From CAYMJK01 sp043101635 (lineage in GTDB: Bacteria > Planctomycetota > Phycisphaerae > Phycisphaerales > UBA1924): 14,016 bases of DNA. This document shows positions 8,072 to 14,016 of the stretch, in pieces. The DNA is taken from positions 1 through 14,016 of the forward strand of contig JBICIE010000318.1 in the NCBI GenBank assembly GCA_043101635.1, written 5' to 3'. Within the stretch, counting starts at the first letter, position 1, and each line of letters starts with the position of its first letter. A program made the translations under genes and the position numbers. The notes beneath the pieces were generated by a model. It saw only the letters and a list, made by a program, of their open reading frames with translations, ran no database searches and was not told the origin of the DNA.

Positions 8072-9403
8072 ATGGACTTACACAACTCACACGCCTGGTC
8101 TCGCCGCCAGTTCATCGCCCGCGGCGTCACGCTCGCCAGCGCCACGTTGACGATTCCCGCCTTCCTGCAGCGCTCAGCTTTCGGCCTGCCATTGCCGCAG
8201 GAGGGCCTCTCCTCCATCCCCGGCGTCGATGAAGACCGCATCCTCGTGGTCATCCAACTCTCCGGCGGCAACGACGGGCTCAACACCGTCATCCCCTTCG
8301 GCGCCGACGACTACTACAAGGCCCGCCCCGGCATCGGCATCCGCGCTGACCAGGCCCTCAAGCTCGACGAGCGGGCCGGCATCGGCCTGCACCCGCGCAT
8401 GGATGGCCTCAAGGCGCTCTACGACGAGGGCGCCTGCGCCATCGTCCAGGGCGTCGGCTACCCCAACCCCAACCGCTCGCACTTCAAGAGCATGGACATC
8501 TGGCACACCGCCGACACCAGCGCCACCGGTGACGGCTGGCTCGGCCGCTACTTCGACAGCCAGTGCTGCGGCTACGGCGCTGGCGAGAGCGGCACGGCCG
8601 ATCGCCCGGAGCCTGACGCCGCCGCGGGCCCCGCCGGCGTCGCCATCGGGCGCGCAGCGCCGCTCGCCATGCAGGGGCGCAAGGCCAGCGCCGTCAGCTT
8701 CGAGACGCCCGACCTGTTCCGCTGGACCGGCAAGGATGTCGCCGAACCGCTGGCCGACCCCTACGAGGCCATCAACCGGCGCACTCCGCCGGCCGAGACC
8801 GCCTCCAACGCCGACTTCCTCACCCGCACCGCCCTGGACGCCCAGATCTCCAGCGACCTGATCCGCAAGGCGGTCGCCCTGCGCCCGCTGGTCAGCTACC
8901 CCGGCAACGGCCTGGCCCGCCAGCTCGCCATGATCGCCCAGATGATCCGGGCCGGCATGAAGACCCGCGTCTACTACGCCACGCTCGGCGGCTTTGACAC
9001 CCACGCCGGCCAGGGCGCTGCCCAGGGCAACCACGCCAACCTGCTGGCCCAGTTCTCCAGCGCACTGGCGGCCTTCTACGCCGACCTGCGGGCCCAGGAG
9101 AACGACAAGCGCGTGCTCACCATGACCTTCAGCGAGTTCGGCCGGCGCGTCAGCCAGAACGCCAGCGGCGGCACCGACCACGGCACCGCCGCCCCTATGT
9201 TCCTGTGCGGCCCGATGGTCCGCCCGGGGCTCCTGAGCCGCCATCCGTCCCTGACGAACCTCGACTCCGGCGACCTCCAGTTCGAGGTCGACTTCCGCTC
9301 CGTCTACGCCGGAATCCTCACCGACTGGCTCCAGGCGGACGCCGAGGCGGTGCTGGAAGGCCGTTTCCGGCCTCTGGCGGCCATTCGCCAGACAGGGGCT
9401 TGA
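8072..9403 (+). CDS. DUF1501 domain-containing protein with Tat signal
   Basis: A 443-residue DUF1501 protein; the family belongs to the alkaline phosphatase/sulfatase-like superfamily, but its substrate is not established. A Tat signal is clear: SRRQFIARG at residues 10-18, a hydrophobic stretch (VTLASATLTIPAFL) and a likely cleavage site around AFG-LP near residue 38. Motifs include VVIQLSGGNDGLNTVIPFG (59-77), YPNPNRSHFKSMDIWHTAD, GGFDTHAGQ, and near the C-terminus TFSEFGRRVSQNAS (352-365) followed directly by GGTDHGTAAP. These Asp/His motifs are the family's putative metal or active-site residues. AGGAG lies about 9 bases before the ATG, in the 11-base gap after the DUF1800 stop, so the two genes are tightly linked. 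A strong intrinsic terminator at 9446-9484 closes the unit. The product should be exported folded across the cytoplasmic membrane. Confidence 0.94.
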   Translation: MDLHNSHAWSRRQFIARGVTLASATLTIPAFLQRSAFGLPLPQEGLSSIPGVDEDRILVVIQLSGGNDGLNTVIPFGADDYYKARPGIGIRADQALKLDERAGIGLHPRMDGLKALYDEGACAIVQGVGYPNPNRSHFKSMDIWHTADTSATGDGWLGRYFDSQCCGYGAGESGTADRPEPDAAAGPAGVAIGRAAPLAMQGRKASAVSFETPDLFRWTGKDVAEPLADPYEAINRRTPPAETASNADFLTRTALDAQISSDLIRKAVALRPLVSYPGNGLARQLAMIAQMIRAGMKTRVYYATLGGFDTHAGQGAAQGNHANLLAQFSSALAAFYADLRAQENDKRVLTMTFSEFGRRVSQNASGGTDHGTAAPMFLCGPMVRPGLLSRHPSLTNLDSGDLQFEVDFRSVYAGILTDWLQADAEAVLEGRFRPLAAIRQTGA

Positions 9404-9445
9404 TTCTCCCGGCGACTTGTGGCATGCTGGGAGTGACGTGGGGGA

Positions 9446-9484
9446 CGCGGGGCCGGCGGGGAGGTCGGCCTCGCGTTCTTTTTT
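9446..9484 (+). terminator. Intrinsic terminator after the DUF1501 gene
   Basis: A 9-bp stem, CGCGGGGCC (9446-9454) with GGCCTCGCG (9467-9475), including one G-U pair, encloses a 12-base loop and is followed directly by TTCTTTTTT (9476-9484). It begins 42 bases after the DUF1501 stop. This separates the DUF1800/DUF1501 operon from the propeller genes, which therefore need their own promoter between 9485 and about 9550. That stretch holds AT-richer sequence (GGTTGGATTAG) but no clear -35/-10 pair. Confidence 0.8.
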
Positions 9485-9567
9485 GCCGTCTTCGGTTTTC
9501 CGCCCTCGGCTCAGCGGTTGGATTAGAAAAGGACGGCCCCTCGGTCCGGACTGGGGAAGGAGCCATC

Positions 9568-10909
9568 ATGATCGGCAACGGCCCGATCGTCGCAGCGGCT
9601 GGCGGGCTCGGCGTATGCGCTGGCCTGGCCGTCGCCCAGACCCACTGCCCGCCGCAGGCGACGCTGACGGCCGCGACGCCCGTTGAGTGGGACTATTTCG
9701 GAAGAGCCGTGGCAATCCATGGCGACCGCATTGCCGTCGGAGCGCCGCCGAGCCCCGGAAGCGTCGGAACCGGGCGCTTCGTGCGCGCCGGCACGGTGTA
9801 CCCGTTCCGCGACAGCGGCGCGGGCTGGGTGGCTGAGCCGCCGATCCACGCCATCGACGCCGCCGCCGGCGCCCACTTTGGCGAAGACCTCGCGCTCAGC
9901 GCCGGTCACATGATCGTCGGCACGCGATCGGCCGACACCGTGTACATCTACGCCGAGCCGGCGCCGGGCGCCAGCGCGTGGACGCTCGAGGCGCACATCA
10001 AGGGCGCCGGGCCGTGGTTCGGCTCGGAGGTGGATCTGATGACGGGGGACGACCGCGCCCAGCGAGCGGTCTTTATTGCGCCTAACGAAACGCCGGGCGG
10101 GCGTCGTCATTATGCGACGCGACTCCGACGACTGGGTCGAGGAGGAAAGGCTGTCGGGCTACTCCCCGGCGTTCGGTCAGAACATTGCGGCCGATGGGGA
10201 CACGCTCGCCGCGCTCGGTGGCGCCGATGGCCTCCTCGGCGGCGGCACAGTGTTCATTTTCCACCGCGAGGGCGCGACGTGGGTTCTGACGGACCAGGTC
10301 AGCGAAGAACCGATTATCTTCTCACCTTTTGGCGTGGTGATGGCGCTGCGCGATGATGTCTTGGCGGTGGGCCAGCACCGGACCGCGACGGATCCGCTGC
10401 CGGAGGACCCGCACGGGCGCGTCTACGTCTACAGGCGCAGCGGCGCCCGCTGGGAACGCGAGGCGATCATCAACGAAGACGGCGCCCGCGGCGACTGGTA
10501 CTTCGCGCAGGACATCACCTTCGTTGGAGAGTGGCTCGCCATTGAATCGTCAGGCGTCGTACAGCTCTACGCGCCAAACGCGGGCGCGTGGGAGTTCGTG
10601 GACAGCCTGCGAACCCCCTTGACGCACGGCCTCTCGACGGTTGCCGGTGACCGCCGGCGGCCGGCGCGACTGGTCGCCGGAGAACCGGACACCGGCTTCC
10701 GCGCTACCGGCGCAGCCCACGTCTTCTCCCTCGCCGCCTGCTATTGCCGCCCGGATCTCACCGGTGATGGCCAGCTCGACCTGTTCGACTTCCTCGCCTT
10801 CCAGAACCTCTTCGCCGCCGGCGACCTCCGCGCCGACTTCGACGGCTCCGGCGAACTCGACTTCTTCGACTTCCTCGCCTTCCAAGACGCCTTCGCGGCA
10901 GGGTGCTGA
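9568..10909 (+). pseudogene. Secreted beta-propeller with Gly-Cys-ended dockerin-like tail, frameshifted
   Basis: Two reading frames join into one protein of about 446 residues if one G is removed from the GGG at 10099-10101. Upstream the frame reads AVFIAPNETPGG; downstream it continues VVIMRRDSDDWVEEERL, exactly mid-blade. The start at 9568 has AAGGAG 5 bases upstream and a signal peptide ending near VAQTHCPPQ. Seven FG-GAP-like blades can be counted (YFGRAVAIHGDRIAVGAP, HFGEDLAL, WFGSEVDL, AFGQNIAADGD, PFGVVMALRDD, YFAQDITF, and a last degenerate one). The C-terminus has two EF-hand-like loops, DLTGDGQLDLFDF and DFDGSGELDFFDF, and ends FAAGC, as in the planctomycete 'GC-type dockerin' family. 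The product is presumably extracellular; ligand unknown. Without the correction, translation runs out of frame and stops at 10356. A sequencing error is a real alternative to true decay. The next gene is its paralogue. Confidence 0.75.
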
Positions 10910-10928
10910 AAAGAGCCCCGAGCGCAAG
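10784..10928 (+). repeat. Dockerin tail plus 3' flank, copy 1
   Basis: First copy of a direct repeat. The final 126 coding bases match copy 2 (12207-12332) with about 14 differences by hand count, and the 18 bases AAGAGCCCCGAGCGCAAG after the stop are identical apart from one extra A. The flank looks like the left arm and GCAA loop of a terminator hairpin whose right arm is missing here. Confidence 0.7.
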
Positions 10929-10955
10929 CCACGGCGCAGCCCGGAAGGAGCGGTC

Positions 10956-12332
10956 ATGACTCGAACAGGATGCGGATGTCTCGTGGCGCTTGTGGCGGCG
11001 CCCGGCTGGGCCCATTGCCCGCCGCAGAGAGTGGAGCCTCCGACGCCTTGGGTTCGAGCCAACTTCGGCGGAGCGGTTGATGTCAACGCACGACACCTGA
11101 TCGTCTCCGATCGCTCCGATGCGACTTTGTGTCCGGTTTTCCAGACCTGCGTGAACGGGGCCGTTCACACATTCGAGTTTGACGCATCGCAGGGCACTTG
11201 GCGACTTGAACAAACGCTGTTTCCGTCCGACCTGGACGAGTACTACACGTTCGGCCGGTCATTGTGCCTCTCCGAGGAGCGGCTGCTGGTGGGATGCCCT
11301 GTCAGTGACCTGGCGGCGCCCGATGCAGGCGCCGGGTACGTGTTCGATTTCGTGGGCGGGTGCTGGATCGAGACCGGCACGATTGCGCCTGTCGAGCCCA
11401 GCCCTCATGGGTTCGGGCGATCCGTGGCCGTACTTGGCGGTGCGGCCGTGATCGGGCAACCACAGCTGGACCTGGCCTGGTTCTACGCCGAGACTCCCGG
11501 CGGATGGGTTTTCCGCCAGAAGCTCACGCCGCCCGACGATCCGCCGGTCAATTCGGAGTTCGGCAACGCCGTCGCGATCTCCGATGACTGGGTCTTCGTA
11601 GCCGCGCACTTCGACAAGTCGCTCGGCCAGCACAGCGGCGGCGTCTACGCCTACCGGCGCGACGGTGAGCAACTGATCTTCACGCAGAAGCTGCTGGCGC
11701 CCGATCCCGGCGGGGTTCCGGAATTCGGCGCCGATATATCGGTGAGCGGCGACTGGCTGGCGGTCGGCGCCCCGCGCTCGACCCGCCGCACGACGGGTCA
11801 GGGCGTCGTTCACCTCTTCGAGCGCAGCGGCGAGGACTGGGTCTGGCGCCAGGAAGTGACGCACGCCGAGCCCTTCCTCGATGATTACCTCGGCGCCCGG
11901 CTGCAACTGTTCGAAGGCACACTGGTTGCCGGAGCGCCACGCCAGCGGACGGCGCACGGACTGGGCAGCGCATACATCTTCAAGCAGGCGCCGGACGGCA
12001 ACTGGCGCGAGGCCACGCAACTCGAGCCGGACCGGGGAACCTCCCCCTTCGGCGACGCGGTCGCCACCGACGGGCGCTGGGCCGTCGTTGGCTCGCCCGA
12101 CGAGACGATCGGGCCCGCGCTGTACACCGGCGCGGCATACATCTTCGACCTCGACTGCCTGCTGGCGTGCCCCGCCGACCTCGATGGCGACGGCGAACTC
12201 ACCTTCTTCGACTTCCTCGCCTTCGGCAACCTCTTCGCCGCCGGCGACCTGCGCGCCGACTTCGATGGCTCCGGCGCCCTCGACCTCTTCGACTTCCTGG
12301 CCTTCCAGACCGCGTTCGCGGCAGGGTGTTGA
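10956..12332 (+). CDS. Secreted seven-bladed beta-propeller with Gly-Cys-ended dockerin-like tail
   Basis: A 458-residue intact paralogue of the preceding broken gene. The signal peptide is short (CGCLVALVAAPGWA, then HCPPQ, the same mature start as the paralogue). Seven FG-GAP/WD-like blades follow: NFGGAVDV, TFGRSLCL, GFGRSVAV, EFGNAVAI, EFGADISVSGDWLAVGAP, YLGARLQL and PFGDAVATDGRWAVVGSP. Each ends in a Y/F-x-F strand and an aromatic WxxxxxL element. The C-terminal module carries two EF-hand-like loops, DLDGDGELTFFDF and DFDGSGALDLFDF, and ends FAAGC. Planctomycete proteins of this 'GC-type dockerin' class are thought to be surface-anchored or exported; partner and ligand are unknown. The ATG has GGAAGGAG 5 bases upstream, nearly identical to the paralogue's site. 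It starts 46 bases after the preceding stop, so the two are probably co-transcribed. Confidence 0.88.
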   Translation: MTRTGCGCLVALVAAPGWAHCPPQRVEPPTPWVRANFGGAVDVNARHLIVSDRSDATLCPVFQTCVNGAVHTFEFDASQGTWRLEQTLFPSDLDEYYTFGRSLCLSEERLLVGCPVSDLAAPDAGAGYVFDFVGGCWIETGTIAPVEPSPHGFGRSVAVLGGAAVIGQPQLDLAWFYAETPGGWVFRQKLTPPDDPPVNSEFGNAVAISDDWVFVAAHFDKSLGQHSGGVYAYRRDGEQLIFTQKLLAPDPGGVPEFGADISVSGDWLAVGAPRSTRRTTGQGVVHLFERSGEDWVWRQEVTHAEPFLDDYLGARLQLFEGTLVAGAPRQRTAHGLGSAYIFKQAPDGNWREATQLEPDRGTSPFGDAVATDGRWAVVGSPDETIGPALYTGAAYIFDLDCLLACPADLDGDGELTFFDFLAFGNLFAAGDLRADFDGSGALDLFDFLAFQTAFAAGC

Positions 12333-12350
12333 AAGAGCCCCGAGCGCAAG
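12207..12350 (+). repeat. Dockerin tail plus 3' flank, copy 2
   Basis: Second copy of the direct repeat described at 10784-10928. Here the flank AAGAGCCCCGAGCGCAAG is followed by a 7-bp hairpin of its own (GCGCAAG 12344-12350 with CTTGCGC 12364-12370). A near-perfect complement of the flank, CGCTCAGGGCTCTTT, occurs about 70 bases downstream at 12415-12429. Confidence 0.7.
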
Positions 12351-12403
12351 GGCGGGCGGCCTGCTTGCGCGCCGGGCGCATGGCTTGTTTCGTGGCAAAG
12401 GGC

Positions 12404-12429
12404 CCCTGAGCTCGCGCTCAGGGCTCTTT
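12404..12429. terminator. Bidirectional terminator between the propeller gene and the sod unit
   Basis: A perfect 8-bp stem, CCCTGAGC (12404-12411) with GCTCAGGG (12416-12423), has a four-base loop: TCGC on the plus strand, GCGA (a GNRA tetraloop) on the minus strand. The plus strand continues CTCTTT; the minus strand continues into GGGGCCCTTT, and both flanks can lengthen the stem. The minus-strand peptide gene ends inside it (stop at 12418-12420). The right arm can alternatively pair with 12332-12346 (14 of 15 bases), just after the propeller stop codon. Confidence 0.65.
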
Positions 12430-12597
12430 GGCCTGATGAGTTCGCGACGCTTCGGCGCCCGGAGCTACGGCCGCCCGCTGCTCGATCGTCCGCAGCATCA
12501 CCAGCACCAGCACCACCAGCGCCACCAGCGGGCTCAGCACCAGCGCAGTCACCAGGATGCGATGGGCCCTGCGCGACCGCGCCGGGCGCCGGCTCAC
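12418..12597 (-). CDS. Small predicted membrane protein overlapping sodA
   Basis: A 59-residue reading frame beginning with GTG, whose GTGA overlaps the sodA stop codon (12594-12596), an arrangement typical of translational coupling. The N-terminus is strongly basic (SRRPARSRRAHR), followed by one hydrophobic helix (ILVTALVLSPLVALVVLVLVML, residues 14-35) and a short polar tail ending AKEP, which predicts a single-pass membrane peptide with the N-terminus inside. The helix is encoded by GCTGGTG-like repeats, so low-complexity DNA could be mimicking a gene. In favour of a real gene are the exact overlap, the topology signals, and a stop codon placed inside the terminator hairpin. No known family is recognised and no function is proposed. 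Confidence 0.5.
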   Translation of the reverse strand: MSRRPARSRRAHRILVTALVLSPLVALVVLVLVMLRTIEQRAAVAPGAEASRTHQAKEP

Positions 12598-13220
12598 CCC
12601 TTCGCCTTCGCGAAGTTCTTCGCCACCTGGTCCCAGTTCACCACGTTCCACCACGCCGAGATGTAGTCCGGGCGCCGGTTCTGGTAGTTCAGGTAGTACG
12701 CGTGCTCCCACACGTCCAGGCCCAGGATCGGCGTCCCGGAGAGCCCGGCCATCGCCTCGCCCATCAGCGGGCTGTCCTGGTTGGCCGTCGAGCCGACCGC
12801 CAGCTTGCCGCCCTTGACCACCAGCCAGGCCCAGCCGGAGCCGAAGCGGGTCGCCGCGGCGTCGGCGAACTTCTCTTTGAAGGCGTCGAAGCCGCCGAAG
12901 GCGCTATCGATGGCCTTGGCCAGGTCGCCCGAGGGCTTGCCGCCGGCCTTGGGGCCCATGATCGTCCAGAAAAGCGAGTGATTGACATGCCCGCCGGCAT
13001 TGTTTCGCACCGCAGTGCGCTTCTCTGCGGGCAGATCCGACAGGTTGGCCACGACTTCTTCGACGGACTTATCGGCCCAAGGCGTCCCCTTGAGGGCGTC
13101 GTTGGCCTTGGAGACGTAGGCGGCGTGGTGCTTGCCGTGGTGGATCTCCATGGTGCGGGCGTCGATGTGCGGCTCGAGGGCTGAGGCCGGATACGGCAGA
13201 TCGGGCAGGGTGAAAGGCAT
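12594..13220 (-). CDS. sodA: Superoxide dismutase, Mn/Fe family (Mn-type signature)
   Basis: A 208-residue superoxide dismutase that converts superoxide to oxygen and hydrogen peroxide; length and alignment match bacterial SodA. Metal ligands are H27 (MEIHHGKHHAAYV), H81 (GGHVNHSLFW), D169 and H173 (LDVWEHAYY). The second-sphere glutamine comes from the C-terminal domain (TANQDSPL, Q148) and the N-terminal domain has Gly-Gly at 76-77, the pattern of Mn enzymes; cambialistic use of iron cannot be excluded. No signal peptide is present, so it should be cytoplasmic. The ATG at 13220 has only a weak AGAGATAGGG region upstream. A small membrane peptide overlaps its stop codon. The leader contains a hairpin (GCGC/GCCG arms, 13254-13275). 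It is convergent with the propeller gene and divergent from the sigma factor gene. Confidence 0.95.
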   Translation of the reverse strand: MPFTLPDLPYPASALEPHIDARTMEIHHGKHHAAYVSKANDALKGTPWADKSVEEVVANLSDLPAEKRTAVRNNAGGHVNHSLFWTIMGPKAGGKPSGDLAKAIDSAFGGFDAFKEKFADAAATRFGSGWAWLVVKGGKLAVGSTANQDSPLMGEAMAGLSGTPILGLDVWEHAYYLNYQNRRPDYISAWWNVVNWDQVAKNFAKAKG

Positions 13221-13305
13221 GGTGTGGCCCTATCTCTTTTTCGGTTTCTGTTAGCGCCGCCGAAGTCGGCAGCGCCCCGGCTGTCCACACAGATCCGTGC
13301 CGGGT

Positions 13306-13333
13306 TTGAGTTTCGAGAGATTTCGGTTATCCT
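13306..13333 (+). promoter_or_regulatory. Candidate sigma-70 promoter for the sigma factor gene
   Basis: TTGAGT (13306-13311) and TATCCT (13328-13333), 16 bases apart, each match 4 of 6 consensus positions, in one of the few AT-richer patches of the spacer. If real, the transcript would have an untranslated leader of roughly 310 bases. Weak by sequence alone. Confidence 0.3.
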
Positions 13334-13622
13334 AGGGGTCCTGGTCCGGAGTGGGCCAACCTCGGCCACCTGGGGGCCGAAGTGCGAGTTTGGGTGATTC
13401 GGGGCGACTGATCGAAACAAAATCGGCCCTCAGGCGTACCAAAGGAAGGTGGCAGCGTGTCGCCGGCCATGTGGTTACGGCGGGATCTTGAGGCGACGCC
13501 AGCGCCAGCCTCCGCAAGCGTGATTTTTCACGTCCCGAGGGGTTCGGGACGGTCGACATTCCGAGCGGCATCCCGGTGTGCGGGACCCGCGGCGGGGGGA
13601 GATTGGTCAGAGAGAGCTTGAG

Positions 13623-13644
13623 CCGCGCCTGTGCGCGGAGGTGA
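13623..13644 (+). promoter_or_regulatory. Hairpin overlapping the Shine-Dalgarno of the sigma factor gene
   Basis: CCGCGC (13623-13628) pairs with GCGCGG (13633-13638) around a CTGT loop. The ribosome binding site GGAGGTGA (13637-13644) shares its first two bases with the right arm. The Shine-Dalgarno sequence is one of the strongest in the window and sits 6 bases from the ATG, so partial masking by this stem could tune translation. Confidence 0.4.
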
Positions 13645-13650
13645 GCAGCT

Positions 13651-14016
13651 ATGAAGCGACATACCCCCAGCCCGCTCGAGCAGGCCCGACGGCGGCATCG
13701 CGTTGATGTCACCGGTGGGGCGCTGCGCGCGCGTCGCACGCTCAGCCGCGAGGACGAGATGCTCCTCAACCGGCTGATGACCCATGAGCAGGACTTCATC
13801 GACAGCCCGGCCTTCTATGAGGAGGCGGCTGAAGAGAAGATCTACGACGAGGCCCCCGAGATCCAGAAGCCGGATACCACCTGGTATCACCCGGTGATGG
13901 ATGATCTCTCCGGGGCCCGGACGCGGACGGTCAAGAGCAGCCAGCAGGTGATCCTGACCGGGGCCGAGGAAAAGGTCCTGTTCCATCAGTTCAACTACGC
14001 GCGGTACCGCGTCTGG
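13651..14016 (+). CDS. RNA polymerase sigma-70 family factor (partial, N-terminal)
   Basis: The first 122 residues of a protein that runs off the right edge. Residues 102-122 (LTGAEEKVLFHQFNYARYRVW) match the start of sigma region 1.2 as seen in planctomycete sigma-70 factors, where an acidic LTxxEE motif is followed by LFxxxNYxKYR. The preceding 100 residues are charged: a basic head (ARRRHRVDV, ARRTLSRED) and an acidic part (EEAAEEKIYDEAPE), as is usual for the unconserved N-terminal region. It would direct RNA polymerase to promoters; regions 2 to 4 are outside the window, so its group (housekeeping or alternative) cannot be told. The start is supported by GGAGGTGA 6 bases upstream. The gene is divergent from sodA, with a long structured leader. 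Confidence 0.75.
   Translation, partial: MKRHTPSPLEQARRRHRVDVTGGALRARRTLSREDEMLLNRLMTHEQDFIDSPAFYEEAAEEKIYDEAPEIQKPDTTWYHPVMDDLSGARTRTVKSSQQVILTGAEEKVLFHQFNYARYRVW

Larger units (their letters stand above)
13221..13650. other. 430-bp non-coding spacer with structured leader of the sigma factor gene
   Basis: No convincing protein-coding frame was seen. On the plus strand the stretch holds a candidate promoter (13306-13333) and then a series of hairpins: TCGGCC/GGCCGA (13362-13380), CGTGA/TCACG (13519-13532), CGTCCCGA/TCGGGACG (13531-13551), TCCCG/CGGGA (13571-13585) and CCGCGC/GCGCGG (13623-13638). The last overlaps the Shine-Dalgarno sequence. On the minus strand it holds the sodA leader with the hairpin at 13254-13275. 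I could not match it to a known riboswitch or RNA family. Confidence 0.5.

Noticed and set aside
10076..10909. A separate gene starting at TTG 10076
   Set aside because: It begins in the middle of a propeller blade, lacks a signal peptide and ribosome binding site, and joins the upstream frame perfectly when one G is removed.
12495..12555. CACCAG-type short repeats resembling a tandem repeat or CRISPR
   Set aside because: Irregular units without spacers; they are explained by Leu/Val codons of the small membrane peptide on the minus strand.

Overview
This is a GC-rich bacterial window, most likely from a planctomycete of the Phycisphaerae type. The clues are two tandem secreted proteins ending in a double EF-hand (dockerin-like) module with a terminal Gly-Cys, an adjacent DUF1800/DUF1501 pair, an alternative complex III locus, and the beginning of a planctomycete-style sigma-70 factor. 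The taxonomic call is inference from gene content; no rRNA or tRNA was seen.

Left part (1-4896, minus strand): the first three genes of an alternative complex III (ACIII) operon in the order actA (pentaheme cytochrome c), actB (molybdopterin-like plus Fe-S subunit with an internal Tat signal) and actC (NrfD-like membrane quinol subunit, cut by the left edge). Together they oxidise quinol at the membrane and pass electrons towards a terminal oxidase, whose genes would be expected beyond the left edge. Divergently transcribed from actA is ctaA (5057-6421, plus), a heme A synthase that would supply heme A to that oxidase. The 160-bp divergent spacer holds a 23-bp near-perfect palindrome that could coordinate the two units.

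Middle part (6531-9403, plus): a DUF1800 protein and a Tat-exported DUF1501 protein, 11 bases apart and closed by a convincing intrinsic terminator. Next come two tandem paralogues (9568-10909 and 10956-12332), each with a signal peptide, a predicted seven-bladed FG-GAP-like beta-propeller and the Gly-Cys-ended dockerin-like tail. The first copy is broken by a single extra G near 10099-10101. The two copies share about 89% DNA identity over the last 126 coding bases, plus 18 bases of 3' flank that look like half of a terminator.

Right part (12418-14016): a minus-strand manganese-type superoxide dismutase, followed by a GTGA-overlapping 59-residue predicted membrane peptide. Both converge on the second propeller gene through a shared bidirectional terminator. 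After a 430-bp spacer, a sigma-70 factor starts on the plus strand and runs off the window. That spacer has a candidate promoter and several hairpins, one of which overlaps the sigma factor's Shine-Dalgarno sequence.

No CRISPR array, insertion sequence, tRNA, rRNA or obvious defence system was found. Most of the window is ordinary respiratory and secreted-protein gene content. The points most worth a second look are the divergent palindrome, the His-to-Gln change in CtaA, the duplicated dockerin/terminator cassette with its frameshift, and the structured leader of the sigma factor.
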